Assembly: GCA_016223045.1 (NCBI GenBank)
Contig: JACRPT010000013.1
Span: forward strand, 1-45,407
Direction: 5' to 3'
Source: Candidatus Eiseniibacteriota bacterium
Lineage (GTDB): Bacteria > Eisenbacteria > RBG-16-71-46
DNA: 45,407 bases
A program made the position numbers and the translations under genes. How positions within the stretch are numbered: the first letter of the stretch is position 1; the number at the start of each line of letters is the position of its first letter. The notes beneath the pieces were generated by a model. That model made no database searches. It had not been told where the DNA came from and was given only the letters and a program-made list of their open reading frames with translations. Shown here piece by piece: positions 1-9,130 of this stretch.

Positions 1-208
1 GGTGCCGGGTGGCGCGCCGGGTGCCGCCGGCGCGGGGGTCGCCCTGCCGGGAGGCGGCGGAGCAAGCGCTTAGCGGGTTCGGGTCGCGCCGGGCCGCGCG
101 CGCGCCGGGCGCATCGCGACGCGGAGAACCGGGAGCGGACGGGGGGCTCTGGCCCGGCTCACCCAGCGCGGTGGGGGATTCTCCGCGGCGGGCCGGGAGG
201 CGCCGCGC
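1..208. other. Non-coding stretch downstream of oppF
   Basis: This is very GC-rich sequence between the window edge and the oppF stop codon. I see no convincing gene on either strand: the open frames here have low-complexity Arg/Ala/Pro/Gly composition typical of antisense or intergenic frames in GC-rich DNA. A weak inverted pair near 128-163 (GAACCGGG with CCCGGCTC, one wobble) lies downstream of oppF on the minus strand but has no T-rich tail, so I do not call a terminator. Confidence 0.4.
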
Positions 209-1080
209 TCAGGTGCGCGCGGAGCCGGCGCCGTCCCCCGGCCCCGCCAGCGTCCCCGGCGGGATGACGCCCGGGTCGGCGAGCCGTTCGGCGAAGTGAC
301 AGGCGGCGCGGTGGCCGGGTCCCACGTCGCGCAGTGGCGGCTCCGCGTGCGCGCAGACCTCCTGCGCGAGGAAGCAGCGCGGGTGGAAGCTGCATCCCGA
401 GGGCGGAGATGCCGGGCTCGGCACGTCGCCCTTCAGCACGATGCGCGCGCGGCGGCGCTCCGGATCGGGCACCGGGATCGCCGAGAGCAGCGAGACCGTG
501 TAGGGATGGCGCGGGGCGCGGTAGAGCGTCTCGCTCGCGGCCAGCTCGACGATCTTCCCCAGGTACATGACCGCGACGCGGTCGCTGATGTGCTCGACCA
601 CCGAGAGGTCGTGGGCCACGAACAGGTAGCTCAGGCCCATGCGCTGCTGGAGCTCACGCAGCAGGTTGACGATCTGGGCCTGGATCGACACGTCGAGCGC
701 AGAGACCGGCTCGTCGGCCACGATCAGGCGCGGGTTGACCGCCAGCGCGCGTGCCACGCCGATCCGCTGGCGCTGCCCGCCCGAGAACTCGTGCGGGTAG
801 CGCCGCGCGTGGGCCGCAGCTCGCGGCGCGGCAGATGCGTGACCTCGCGTCCGGCGAAGCGGATGCTCCCCGCGGTGGGCTCGATCAGCCGCAGGATGCA
901 GCGCCCGGTCGTGGTCTTGCCGCAGCCGCTCTCCCCCACCAGTCCCAGCACCTCGCCCGCGCCGACGTCGAACGACACGCCGTCCACCGCGCGCAGCTGG
1001 CCGACGGTGCGCGAGAGCAGCCCACGCCGGATCGGGAAGTGCTTGCACAGCCCGCGCACCTCGAGCAGCGGCTCAGGCAC
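209..1080 (-). pseudogene. oppF: Peptide ABC transporter ATP-binding protein, OppF/DppF type, internally deleted and frameshifted
   Basis: This would be the second ATPase of the dpp/opp importer. The N-terminal part (from the ATG at 1080) carries Walker A (GESGCGKTT) and runs to the PRRELRP stretch. The C-terminal part, in another frame, starts at [14 protein letters not shown] (signature) and continues through Walker B (LIVADEP), the H-loop (VAHD) and the oligopeptide-transporter C-terminal zinc-type tail (CSFHPRC). The segment that normally joins them, with the Q-loop (VFQDP-like) and helical domain, is missing. By comparison with the neighbouring dppD paralogue about 50-60 codons are gone. 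The 872-nt span is not a multiple of three, and the junction lies near 810-825 in a GCGCGGCGC tract. The start overlaps the dppD stop by 8 nt. It is either a true deletion or an assembly collapse. Confidence 0.8.
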
Positions 1081-2095
1081 CTTCGGCCTCCCTCCCGGAC
1101 ACCGGATCGAGCGTGCCGGCGGCGATCTCGGCGGCGCGCCAGCAGCGCGCGAGGTGGCCGCCGTCGAGGTCGGTGAGCGGCGGGTCGGCGGTGCGGCAGC
1201 GCTGCTCGGCCACCGGGCAGCGCGGATGGAAGCGGCACGCCGCGGGGAAGCGCGCCGGGTTCGGCACGGCGCCCGGGATGACGCGCAGCGCCTGGCGGGG
1301 CGCGCCCAGGCGCGGCAGGGACGCCAGCAGCCCGGCGGTGTAGGGATGGCGCGTGCGCCGGAACGCTTCCGGCGCCTCGCACGCTTCCACCACCTGCCCG
1401 GCGTACATCACCGCCACGCGGTCGGCGGTCTCGGCCACCACGCCGAGGTCGTGGGTGATGAGCAGCACCGCCATGCCGAGCTCCTGCTGCAGGCGCTTCA
1501 GCAGCTCGAGGATCTGCGCCTGGATGGTGACGTCGAGCGCCGTGGTGGGCTCGTCGGCGATGAGCAGCGACGGCCGGCACGCCAGCGCCATCGCGATCAT
1601 GACGCGCTGGCGCATGCCGCCCGACACCTGGTGCGGGTACTCGTCCACGCGCTGCCCGGGCGACGGGATGCCGACCCGTCCCAGCATCTCGACGGCGCGG
1701 CGGCGCGCCTCGCGGCGGTCCACGCGCTCGTGGAGCACGATGGCCTCGATGATCTGCTCGCCGCAGGTGAACACCGGGTTCAGCGAGGTCATCGGCTCCT
1801 GGAAGACCATGGAGATCTCCTTGCCGCGCACGCGCCGCATCGCGGCCGGTGGGAGCCCCAGCAGGTCGCGGCCCTTGAAGATCACCTGGCCGCCCACGAT
1901 GCGGCCGGGTGGCTCGGGCACCAGGCGCAGGATGGAGAGCGAGGTCACGCTCTTGCCGCTCCCCGACTCGCCCACCAGGGCCAGGGTCTCGCCCGCGCGC
2001 ACGCTGAACGACACGCCGTCCACCGCGCGCACCACGCCGTCGTCGGTGAAGAAGTGCGTCCTGAGGTCGCGCACCTCGAGCAGCGGCTCGCTCAT
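1073..2095 (-). CDS. dppD: Peptide ABC transporter ATP-binding protein, DppD/OppD type
   Basis: This is the intact cytoplasmic ATPase (340 aa) of the dipeptide/oligopeptide importer. Walker A (GESGSGKS), Q-loop ([12 protein letters not shown]), signature (VSGGMRQR), Walker B ([12 protein letters not shown]) and H-loop (LITHD) are all in order. They are followed by the family C-terminal extension with the CRFHPRC motif (CxFHPRCP type) seen in OppD/DppD proteins. The ATG at 2095 is chosen over longer in-frame extensions because it gives the canonical [11 protein letters not shown] start and a 4-nt ATGA overlap with the dppC stop. Substrate class cannot be read from the ATPase alone. Confidence 0.93.
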   Translation of the reverse strand: MSEPLLEVRDLRTHFFTDDGVVRAVDGVSFSVRAGETLALVGESGSGKSVTSLSILRLVPEPPGRIVGGQVIFKGRDLLGLPPAAMRRVRGKEISMVFQEPMTSLNPVFTCGEQIIEAIVLHERVDRREARRRAVEMLGRVGIPSPGQRVDEYPHQVSGGMRQRVMIAMALACRPSLLIADEPTTALDVTIQAQILELLKRLQQELGMAVLLITHDLGVVAETADRVAVMYAGQVVEACEAPEAFRRTRHPYTAGLLASLPRLGAPRQALRVIPGAVPNPARFPAACRFHPRCPVAEQRCRTADPPLTDLDGGHLARCWRAAEIAAGTLDPVSGREAEGA

Positions 2096-3240
2096 CCCGC
2101 CCGCCCTCCCTGGACCCGGCGCGGATCGAGCGCGTCGCGCAGCCCGTCGCCGAGGAAGTTGAACGCCATCACCGTGAGGAAGATGGCCGTGCCCGGAGCG
2201 TACAGCAGCCACGGGAAGGACGTGAGCACGCGCAGGCTCCGCGCCTGCGCCAGCATGTTCCCCCACGAGGCCGCGGGCTCCTGGACGCCCACGCCCAGGA
2301 ACGACAGGAACACCTCGCCCAGGATGTATCCCGGGATCGCGATGGTGGCCGCCACGACCACGAACGACAGGGTGTTGGGCAGGATATGGCGCGCGATGAT
2401 ACGCAACCGCCCCATCCCCAGGGCCTCGGCCGCCGCCACGAAGTCCTGGCGCCGGATGGAGAGCACCATGCCGCGGATGATGCGGGCCAGCGCCGCCCAG
2501 CCGATCAGGGCCAGGATGGCGACGATGGCCAGATAGACCTGCTGGCTCGGCAGGTCGGAGGGGAACACCGCGCGCAGCGCGATGATCAGGTAGAGCCCGG
2601 GGATGCTCAGCAGCAGCTCGGTGGCGCGCATGATGACGGTGTCCACCCAGCCGCCGAAGTACCCCGAGACGCCGCCCAGGAGCAGCCCCAGCGTGAACGA
2701 GATCGCGATGCCCAGGATCCCCACGGTGAGCGAGACCTGGGCGCCGAACAGCAGCCGCGAGAGCTCGTCGCGGCCGAAGGCGTCGGTGCCCATGACGTAG
2801 ACGCGCGCGGGCGGCTGCGCGCCGAACAGGTGGCGGTCGGTGCGGAGCACGCCGAGCAGGCGGTAGGGGGCGCCGTGCACGAAGAAGCGCAGCGGCACGG
2901 CCCGCTGGCGCTGCTCGCGGTACTCGAAGCCCGCCTCCGCGGCCCGGGTGGCGTAGACGAACGGCCGGAGGTGGACCCGCCCCGCGCCGTCGCGCCAGTG
3001 GAGCCGCTGGGGCGGATGGAAGAAGCGCATGCGGTCCATCTCGTCCTGCGGGTAGGGGGCGACGAAAGGCGCGAGCAGCGCGGCCGCGTAGAACGCCGCC
3101 AGCAGCGCCGCGCCCGCCACGGCGAGCGGACTGCGGCGGAACGCGCGCCAGAAGAGCCGCGCCGGCGACCGCGGCGGGAGCGCCGCGCCGCCCTCCTCGA
3201 TCGCGGCCGGCGGCGGGCCGCAGGGCGCGCGTTCAGTCAT
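2092..3240 (-). CDS. dppC: Peptide ABC transporter permease, DppC/OppC type
   Basis: This inner-membrane permease (382 aa) has an N-terminal OppC-type segment with one transmembrane helix (about residues 38-60). A roughly 110-residue periplasmic insert follows, then the BPD_transp_1 core. The EAA loop is visible as [18 protein letters not shown], and the conserved [20 protein letters not shown] block precedes the core. It overlaps dppB by 8 nt and dppD by 4 nt, so the five dpp genes are translationally coupled or nearly so. The insert between the first helix and the TDAFGRD block is longer than in classic DppC (about 300 aa total), which accounts for the extra length. This is common in environmental lineages. 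Confidence 0.92.
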   Translation of the reverse strand: MTERAPCGPPPAAIEEGGAALPPRSPARLFWRAFRRSPLAVAGAALLAAFYAAALLAPFVAPYPQDEMDRMRFFHPPQRLHWRDGAGRVHLRPFVYATRAAEAGFEYREQRQRAVPLRFFVHGAPYRLLGVLRTDRHLFGAQPPARVYVMGTDAFGRDELSRLLFGAQVSLTVGILGIAISFTLGLLLGGVSGYFGGWVDTVIMRATELLLSIPGLYLIIALRAVFPSDLPSQQVYLAIVAILALIGWAALARIIRGMVLSIRRQDFVAAAEALGMGRLRIIARHILPNTLSFVVVAATIAIPGYILGEVFLSFLGVGVQEPAASWGNMLAQARSLRVLTSFPWLLYAPGTAIFLTVMAFNFLGDGLRDALDPRRVQGGRAG

Positions 3241-4201
3241 GGACGATCCGCGGGTCGGCGACCGCGAGCAGCAGGTCGGCCACCAGGTTGCCGAGCACGA
3301 GCACCACCGACGCCATCAGCACCGAGCCCATCACCAGGTACTGGTCCTGGGATTGGATGGCCTCGTAGGTGATGCGCCCCAGTCCCGGCCAGGAGAAGAT
3401 GATCTCGGCCACCAGCGAGCCCGAGACCAGCGAGCCCAGGGTGTAGCCGAACAGCGTGATGAGCGGGTTGACGGCGTTGCGCAGCGCGTGCTTGAACACC
3501 ACCGTGCGCTCGTCGAGCCCCTTGGCGCGCGCGGTGGTGACGTAGTCGAGCTGCAGCACGTCGAGCAGGTTGGCGCGCATCTGGCGCATGCGCCCGGCAA
3601 GCGGCGTGAGTCCCACCACCAGCGCCGGGAGGGCGAGGTGCCGGAGCAGGTCGAGCGCCTTGCCCGCCGCGTCCAGCTCGGACCAGGCCAGCGAGCGCAT
3701 CCCGCCCACCGGGAACCAGCCGGTGCGCGCGGCGAGCATCAGCAGCAGCAGCCCGGAGAGCACCTCGGGCACGGAGAGCCACACGAACGCCAGCAGCGAG
3801 AGGCCGCGGTCCACCGCGCGGTTGTGCCGCATCCCCGCCCACACGCCGAGCGGGATGGCGAGCCCCCAGGTCACGATTGCCGCGGTGGCGGCGAGCAGCA
3901 GGGTGTTGAGCAGTCCCTCGCGCAGCACCGTGAAGACCGGCTGCTGGCGCGAGAACGACTCGCCGAAATCGAGATGGAGGAACAGGTTCCTGAGGTAGAG
4001 CGCGTACTGCACGAACCACGGGCGGTCGAGGCCGAAGCGGTGGCGCATGGCCTCGAGCGTCCGGGCGGAGACCTGCGGGTTCTCCGCCACGGTGTTCATG
4101 AAGTCCCCCGGCGCCAGCTGCAGCAGCAGGAAGGTCAGCGCCGAGATGCCGAGCAGGAGCGGGAGGAGCTGGAGCAGGCGCCGGAGGACGTAGGTGCGCA
4201 T
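3233..4201 (-). CDS. dppB: Peptide ABC transporter permease, DppB/OppB type
   Basis: This inner-membrane permease has 322 aa. It begins with the family-typical MRTYVLRRLLQLLPLLLGIS first helix, followed by the periplasmic segment with FGLDRPWFVQYALYL and DFGESFSRQQPV. The core has the EAA-like loop (DYVTTARAKGLDERTVVFKHALRNA) and a last helix ending in the usual ADPRI. Its ATG lies 10 nt after the dppA stop. It pairs with dppC to form the translocation channel. Confidence 0.93.
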   Translation of the reverse strand: MRTYVLRRLLQLLPLLLGISALTFLLLQLAPGDFMNTVAENPQVSARTLEAMRHRFGLDRPWFVQYALYLRNLFLHLDFGESFSRQQPVFTVLREGLLNTLLLAATAAIVTWGLAIPLGVWAGMRHNRAVDRGLSLLAFVWLSVPEVLSGLLLLMLAARTGWFPVGGMRSLAWSELDAAGKALDLLRHLALPALVVGLTPLAGRMRQMRANLLDVLQLDYVTTARAKGLDERTVVFKHALRNAVNPLITLFGYTLGSLVSGSLVAEIIFSWPGLGRITYEAIQSQDQYLVMGSVLMASVVLVLGNLVADLLLAVADPRIVHD

Positions 4202-4211
4202 CGGCGCGGGT

Positions 4212-6029
4212 TCAGGTCCTGCGGGTGCCCGGCTTTGCGAAGATGCGATCGCTGTTCCAGAGCAGGCGGTGCGGGATGACGCTCGGCTGGATGTTCCCGA
4301 ACCCGTTCCGCACCGGGAGCTTCACGCGGATGGTGGGCAACATGACGGACCAGCACTGCTCGCCCATGATGCGCTCGATCCCCTCCAGGGCCGCGCGGCG
4401 CCTCTCCATGTCGGTGGTCGAGACGAGCTGGTCGAACAGCGAGTCCACGTGCGCCTCCTCGGGCGTGCCGGGCGCCGGCTGCCTCATGTGCCAGTAGTGC
4501 GTGGCCCCGCTGGAGCGGAAGAAGTTCGGACCCATGCCCGGGTCCGGCGGGATCGCCGCGCCCAGCCCGCCCAGGATGGCGTCGTACTGGAAGTCTCCGC
4601 GGATGTTGCTGATCAGCGTGTTGAAGTCCACCCCCGCGGGGACGCAGCGGATGCCGACCCTGGCGAGGTCGTCCTTGATGAAGTTCGCGATCGCGATGCG
4701 GACCACGTTGTCGCCGTTGGTCTTCAGCGTGAAGCTCACGGCGTGTCCGCCGGCGTCCTCGAGCACGCCGTCGCCGTTGCGGTCGCGGAAGCCGAGCTTC
4801 GCGAGCAGCTGCTTCGCGCGCGCCGGGTCGTAGTCGTAGGGCGAGACGTAGCCGGTGTAGAACTGCCGGTACCCCGGGGTCATGATGGACCAGTTCTTCA
4901 CTGCGTCGCCGAAGAACACGCTGCGGATGATGGCATCGCGGTCCACCGCCATCGAGACCGCGCGGCGGAAGTCGGGGCTCGAGAACCAGGCGTACTTGAC
5001 CGGGCCCACCACCGGGCTCCCCGCCCGCTTCCCGCGCTTCGCGTCCTTCACGGTGTTGAGGTTGAACCAGAAGAAGTTGCTGGTGAGCCCGGGGCCCAGG
5101 TCGTAGAGCGTGAAGTCGCCCCGCTTCTGGTTCGCGGCGTAGCGCTCGTAGTCCTCGGGCTTCACGTTGTCGAGCCCGTCCACGTCGCGCGACTCGAACT
5201 TCAGCACGGCCGTGTTCTGGTCCGGCACCACCACCCACACCAGCTCGTCCAGGTAGGGCAGCCGCCGGCCCTTCGAGTCCACGCCGAACCAGTACGGGTT
5301 GCGCACCAGGACGGTCTTCTCCTTGGCCACGAACTGGCCGACCCGCCACGGCCCGCTGGTCACGATGCTGTCGGGCGGCGCGCTCACGCCGTAGGCCGAG
5401 GCGAAGCGGCCCGCGCGGTACGCGGGCTCCAGCACGTGCCGGGGCATGATGCGCAGCGACCCCACCGCCGGGATCACGAGCGCGTAGGGCTTCGGGATCG
5501 TCGTCACCACGGTGAAGGAGTCGGGCGCCGAGACCTCGATCTTCTCCCCGTCGATGGTGAGCAGGTCCTGCACCGAGGGATGGAGCGTCGAGTCGTAGGC
5601 CACCTCGAAAGAGAACAGCACGTCCGCGGAGCTGATGGGGTGGCCATCCGAGAACGCCGCGCCACGCCTGAGGTGCCAGGTCCACGTGAGCCCGTCCGGG
5701 CTCACCTCCCAGCGCTTCGCCAGCATCGGGGTGATGCTCTGGGTGGCGTTGTCGAACTCGGTCAGGCTGGTGAACAGGCGGTCGTCCACGTCGGTGGACG
5801 AGGTCTCGTTCGCGAGCATCACGTTGAAGGTCTTGGGATCGGTGGTCTGCCCGAGCACGAAACGGCCGCCGTAGCGGCCGGTCTCGGGCATCGCGAACGT
5901 CATGGTGTCGGGGGGCAGCGGGTGGGTGTCGCGGAACGCTCCCGCGGAGCCGGACGGGCCACCGCAGCCGGCCGCGGCGAGACCGAGGCCCAGCGCGGCG
6001 CAGGTCAGATACACGGCCCTTCGATTCAT
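4212..6029 (-). CDS. dppA: Peptide-binding lipoprotein of ABC transporter (SBP family 5)
   Basis: This is the extracytoplasmic substrate-binding protein (605 aa, SBP_bac_5 family) that feeds the permease pair encoded downstream. The N-terminus MNRRAVYLTCAALGLGLAAAGC is a lipoprotein signal peptide with lipobox AAGC (Cys22). The family body is recognisable in stretches such as PDGLTWTWHLRRGAAFSDGHP, VAYDSTLHPSV and RRAVSMAVDRDAIIRSVFFGDA. A near-consensus promoter at 6080-6109 and a strong AGGAGG-type ribosome site just before the ATG make this the first gene of the operon. A family-5 protein of this size usually binds peptides, but some members bind nickel, opines or sugars, so the ligand is inferred. 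Confidence 0.92.
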   Translation of the reverse strand: MNRRAVYLTCAALGLGLAAAGCGGPSGSAGAFRDTHPLPPDTMTFAMPETGRYGGRFVLGQTTDPKTFNVMLANETSSTDVDDRLFTSLTEFDNATQSITPMLAKRWEVSPDGLTWTWHLRRGAAFSDGHPISSADVLFSFEVAYDSTLHPSVQDLLTIDGEKIEVSAPDSFTVVTTIPKPYALVIPAVGSLRIMPRHVLEPAYRAGRFASAYGVSAPPDSIVTSGPWRVGQFVAKEKTVLVRNPYWFGVDSKGRRLPYLDELVWVVVPDQNTAVLKFESRDVDGLDNVKPEDYERYAANQKRGDFTLYDLGPGLTSNFFWFNLNTVKDAKRGKRAGSPVVGPVKYAWFSSPDFRRAVSMAVDRDAIIRSVFFGDAVKNWSIMTPGYRQFYTGYVSPYDYDPARAKQLLAKLGFRDRNGDGVLEDAGGHAVSFTLKTNGDNVVRIAIANFIKDDLARVGIRCVPAGVDFNTLISNIRGDFQYDAILGGLGAAIPPDPGMGPNFFRSSGATHYWHMRQPAPGTPEEAHVDSLFDQLVSTTDMERRRAALEGIERIMGEQCWSVMLPTIRVKLPVRNGFGNIQPSVIPHRLLWNSDRIFAKPGTRRT

Positions 6030-6079
6030 GTGCTTCCCCCCTCCTCAGGATGGCGCCCGGAGTCCGAAGCGGTGCGGCG

Positions 6080-6109
6080 AGTATAGGAACCGCTTTCCGG
6101 CAGGGTCAA
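6080..6109 (-). promoter_or_regulatory. Sigma-70-type promoter of the dpp operon
   Basis: On the minus strand, TTGACC (6109-6104) is followed after 18 nt by TATACT (6085-6080). Each hexamer matches the sigma-70 consensus at five of six positions. The expected start is near 6073, giving a 5' leader of about 45 nt before the dppA ATG. No operator is evident. Confidence 0.7.
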
Positions 6110-6150
6110 CCCTCGCGGCGCGGCCGCGGCGACCGCGCGACCGGCGCGCT

Positions 6151-6936
6151 TCAGGACGCGGCGATCGCGTCTCCGAGCAGGACGAGCCCGGCGGCGCCGG
6201 CGAGCCGCCGGGTCCCGGGTGGAAGCTCCGCGGCGAGCGCGTCGGCCCAGCGCTCGAGCGGCGCGTCGGCGCCCAGCCACGCCCCGGCGTGCGCGGAGGC
6301 CAGCCGCAGCTCCTCGCGCACCCGGGCGCGGGCCTCCCCGGCGGACGCCAGGTACCCGGCGAGCCGCAGGTGGCCCTCACCGAGCAGCACGCTCCCCTGC
6401 TGGAGGAGCGCGCGGCCGGTGCGCCGCTGGGCACTCCCCACCAGCTTGCGACCGGCCAGCACGATCTCGTGGCGCGCGGTCGAGGCGAAGCAGGGCGCCG
6501 CCGCGTCGCCGCTCAGGCGCGGGGCGAGGCCGCCGCGCGCGCCAGAGGCGCGGGCCAGCTCCGCGGGCACGCCGAGCCGCACCAGCGACGCCACCAGCAG
6601 CCGCGACACGCGGTCGTAGGCCTCGGTCAGGCTCCCGCCCCACCCGGGGTGGTCGAGCGGCGCGGCGAACGCGCAGGTCCATTCCTCGGCGTGGAAGATG
6701 GCGCGGCCGCCGGTGGGGCGCACCGCCCACGGCACGCCGTCGCGGCGGCAGCGCTCGAGGTCCAGCTCCCGGTCCGGCCGCTGGGCGTGGCCCAGGGTGA
6801 TGCCGTGCGGCGCGAAGCGGAACAGGCGGAGCACCGGCTCGCCGGCGCCGGCGTCCGAGCCCGCCGCGGCGAGCAGCGCCCGGTCGCGGCGCATGTTCTC
6901 GCCCGGGTCGTGCGCCCCATCGCACCAGAGGATCAA
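6151..6936 (-). CDS. lipM: Octanoyltransferase / lipoate-protein ligase family protein, LipM-like
   Basis: The protein (261 aa) belongs to the BPL/LplA/LipB fold. It has the RPTGGRAIFH loop that contacts the acyl-adenylate or acyl chain, then PCFAST (Cys149) and AGRKLVGSAQRR (Lys164), then LLQQGSVLL. A cysteine at this place is the hallmark of the LipM/LipL transferases, rather than the ATP-dependent LplA ligases, so I favour octanoyl transfer from acyl carrier protein to lipoyl domains. The TTG start at 6936 has GGAG six bases upstream, and the gene follows the 224-aa membrane gene by only 28 nt, so it is likely co-transcribed with it. The obvious client in this window is GcvH (17157-17546). 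LipA is not seen here. Confidence 0.78.
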   Translation of the reverse strand: MILWCDGAHDPGENMRRDRALLAAAGSDAGAGEPVLRLFRFAPHGITLGHAQRPDRELDLERCRRDGVPWAVRPTGGRAIFHAEEWTCAFAAPLDHPGWGGSLTEAYDRVSRLLVASLVRLGVPAELARASGARGGLAPRLSGDAAAPCFASTARHEIVLAGRKLVGSAQRRTGRALLQQGSVLLGEGHLRLAGYLASAGEARARVREELRLASAHAGAWLGADAPLERWADALAAELPPGTRRLAGAAGLVLLGDAIAAS

Positions 6937-6964
6937 CGCCTTCTCCCGCGCGCGCGGTCCCGGG

Positions 6965-7639
6965 TCAGCGGAGCCCCAGCCAGTCCCCGATCAGGTACTG
7001 GAAGCGCCCGATGAGGAGCGAGACGCGCGACATCACGGTGTAGCCGTAGCCGGCGCCGAAGGAGACCATGAGGAACACGATGCCGACCCGGGAGACCGCG
7101 CCGAGCGCGCCCTTGTGCTCGCGGCTGAAGAAGAAGAACAGCAGCGAGGCGATGAGCCCCACGGTGAAGACGATGGCGCTCAGGTCGGCGCCCGGGCCGT
7201 GGCCCCACAGCGGCCGGAGACTGCCCTGCAGCTGGGCCACGAAGTCGCCCTGGGCGAACCCGGTGGTCTTGAGCCCGGCGTAGACGCCGATGATGACCGC
7301 CAGCGACCAGCGCGACAGCCAGCCGATCCGACGGATCAGGCGGGTGAAGAGCAGCAGCCCGAGCAGGCCCGGCAGCAGCATCCAGCCGCGGTAGTCGCCG
7401 AGCGAGGCGGCGAACGGCGGGCCGGCCTTGCCGCTGAAGGCGTGAACCAGCGGATCCCACAGGTTCGGCACCACCACGGTCCAGAAGTTCAGGATGATGT
7501 AGTAGCCCGCCGACACGCCCACGAACAGGTGCTCGGCGAACTTGTAGAACGGGTTGTCCTTGTAGAGGAAGCTGAAGATGAAGAGCGTGAGCAGCGCCGC
7601 CACCCACACGCCGAAGTCGTGGCTCACGTGGAGGCTCAC
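6965..7639 (-). CDS. Uncharacterised polytopic membrane protein (fourth gene of membrane cassette)
   Basis: This 224-aa protein has about six predicted transmembrane helices, at roughly residues 11-28, 32-54, 86-105, 108-126, 150-170 and 183-203. Short soluble loops include YKDNPFYKFAEHLFVG between the first two helices. The GTG start at 7639 overlaps the previous stop (GTGA); an internal GTG at 7627 is an alternative. I do not recognise a named family with a function. The EHLFVGVSAGY region and the conserved aromatic/charged loops suggest a genuine conserved family. Its fixed place behind three other unknown membrane genes suggests a subunit of a multi-protein inner-membrane complex. Confidence 0.78.
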   Translation of the reverse strand: MSLHVSHDFGVWVAALLTLFIFSFLYKDNPFYKFAEHLFVGVSAGYYIILNFWTVVVPNLWDPLVHAFSGKAGPPFAASLGDYRGWMLLPGLLGLLLFTRLIRRIGWLSRWSLAVIIGVYAGLKTTGFAQGDFVAQLQGSLRPLWGHGPGADLSAIVFTVGLIASLLFFFFSREHKGALGAVSRVGIVFLMVSFGAGYGYTVMSRVSLLIGRFQYLIGDWLGLR

Positions 7640-8463
7640 GCCGCGTCCCTCCGGCGCCGCGTCCACTGGACGACGTTGCCGAGCACGATGCACAGGGCGA
7701 TGAACACGTGGGCCATGGACTGGGCGTCCATGCCGTGCGTCGCCGTTCCCTGCTCGTGGCGCAGCTTCTCGTACTCGGCGGCGCCCGCCATGCCGCCCAG
7801 CAGCCCGCGCAGCTGCCCGCTCTGCAGGTACGGGTAGAACTCCGGCGCGCTCACCGCGGTCACGCCCGCCACGATCGGGATGTGGAAGCGGCCCTGGACC
7901 TGCTGCACGTACTCCTTGGTGCCCGGGTAGCCGGCCGAGATGCTGATCAGCAGCGGGAAGCTCGAGTAGTCGCGCACCTCGCGCATGATCGGGAAGCTGC
8001 GCGTGGGGAGCCCGCCGTTGTCGCGCGGGAACGCGTTCGCGATGCCCTGGCCCATGAGCACCATGACCGCCTCGTTGCCCGCTTTGTAGCCCAGGTTGAT
8101 GTAGTCCACGCCGTAGACCCGGTGCTTCTCCTGCCCCACGCCGCGCAGCACCTGCTCCACCAGGCCGGCCCCGCCGTTCCACAGCACGGTCGCCACGACC
8201 TTGCAGCGCTTGTCGAACAGCTGGCGCAGCGTGGTCTCGGTCATCGGCACCAGCTCGGGCCGCGAGGCCGGGTCGTAATCGCACGACATCAGCACGGTGC
8301 AGCCGTCCGGAAGCTGCGCGATGGCGTCGTGGTAGCCCCGCACCGGGGGCGACACGTAGAGCGGCAGGCCGAGCGGCCAGAGCAGCGGGATGAGCACCAG
8401 CAGCCCGACGCCCAGGAAGATCCAGCGGCGATCCAGCTTCTCCAGCGACGGCAGCGGGCTCAT
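7636..8463 (-). CDS. Uncharacterised membrane-anchored protein with extracytoplasmic or cytosolic alpha/beta domain
   Basis: The protein (275 aa) has an N-terminal helix (about residues 14-37), a soluble domain of roughly 200 residues and a C-terminal helix (about 245-265) followed by RRRR. By the positive-inside rule both termini are cytoplasmic and the domain is outside. The domain has ordered alpha/beta character with notable blocks: LMSCDYDP, YINLGYKAGNEAVM, FPRDNGGLPTRSFP, GVTAVSAPEFYPYLQSGQLRGLLGG. None is a catalytic motif I can name. The start lies 3 nt after the 216-aa gene, and the stop overlaps the next start by 4 nt. Confidence 0.8.
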   Translation of the reverse strand: MSPLPSLEKLDRRWIFLGVGLLVLIPLLWPLGLPLYVSPPVRGYHDAIAQLPDGCTVLMSCDYDPASRPELVPMTETTLRQLFDKRCKVVATVLWNGGAGLVEQVLRGVGQEKHRVYGVDYINLGYKAGNEAVMVLMGQGIANAFPRDNGGLPTRSFPIMREVRDYSSFPLLISISAGYPGTKEYVQQVQGRFHIPIVAGVTAVSAPEFYPYLQSGQLRGLLGGMAGAAEYEKLRHEQGTATHGMDAQSMAHVFIALCIVLGNVVQWTRRRRDAA

Positions 8464-8466
8464 GGC

Positions 8467-9117
8467 CTACTCCTCCCCGCTCAGGTAGGAGCGCTCGATG
8501 CCGAGGATGACGCGCAGCCCGGTGGCCATCACCCCGAGCGCGGCCCCGATCAGGATGGCGCGCTTCGCCGCATTCTGCGGGACGTCCATGATCCACTCCT
8601 GGATCCCCTGCAGGCGCAGCGGCTCGGGCAGCCAGTGGGTCCACGCGTTGCCGATCGGGACGCGGCCCAGCATCACCAGGATCGCCGCGAGCGCCAGCAA
8701 CCCGGCCTCGAGCGTGCGGATGCGGAAGGCGCGGAACGCGGCCGAGGCGATGAAGAACGCCAGCAGCGCGAACATGGTGGCGGACATCGGCGAGTAGACC
8801 TGGTTGTAGATCCACATGAAGCGCGTGCCCTCGGACTGGAAGCCGCGCCCCTCGATCGCGCCGATGGCCAGCGTGGCGAGCAGGCTCGCCGCCAGCACGA
8901 GCTTGTACGGCCAGTCGGGCCGGCGCCGGTAGATGCCGTCGAAGTTCACGCGCAGCACGTTCGCGCCGCCCAGCACGTAGCCGAACGCGACGACGATCAC
9001 GGCGCTCTGCTGTAGGAAATCGGCGGGCACGCTGACCGCCTGGTGCGGCACGAAGAACGACAGGATCATGAACAGGCCGATCGCCGCGGTGACGAACAGC
9101 GGGAGCTCGCGCTTCAC
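8467..9117 (-). CDS. Uncharacterised six-helix membrane protein (second gene of membrane cassette)
   Basis: The protein (216 aa) has six predicted transmembrane helices, at about residues 5-25, 38-58, 68-90, 108-130, 136-154 and 183-206. The loops carry ADFLQQS, RVNFDGIYRRRPDWPYK and MWIYNQVYSPMSATMF. No transporter or enzyme signature is visible. The first and last loops suggest both ends are cytoplasmic. It begins 13 nt after the FN3/DUF6754-type gene and ends 3 nt before the next start, so it is firmly part of the cassette. Confidence 0.8.
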   Translation of the reverse strand: MKRELPLFVTAAIGLFMILSFFVPHQAVSVPADFLQQSAVIVVAFGYVLGGANVLRVNFDGIYRRRPDWPYKLVLAASLLATLAIGAIEGRGFQSEGTRFMWIYNQVYSPMSATMFALLAFFIASAAFRAFRIRTLEAGLLALAAILVMLGRVPIGNAWTHWLPEPLRLQGIQEWIMDVPQNAAKRAILIGAALGVMATGLRVILGIERSYLSGEE

Positions 9118-9130
9118 CGGCGTCCCCCCG

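Noticed and set aside
296-2536. 746-codon plus-strand open frame
   Set aside because: It is antisense to the intact dppD, dppC and oppF genes and has the His/Arg/Ala-rich composition of a shadow frame in GC-rich DNA.
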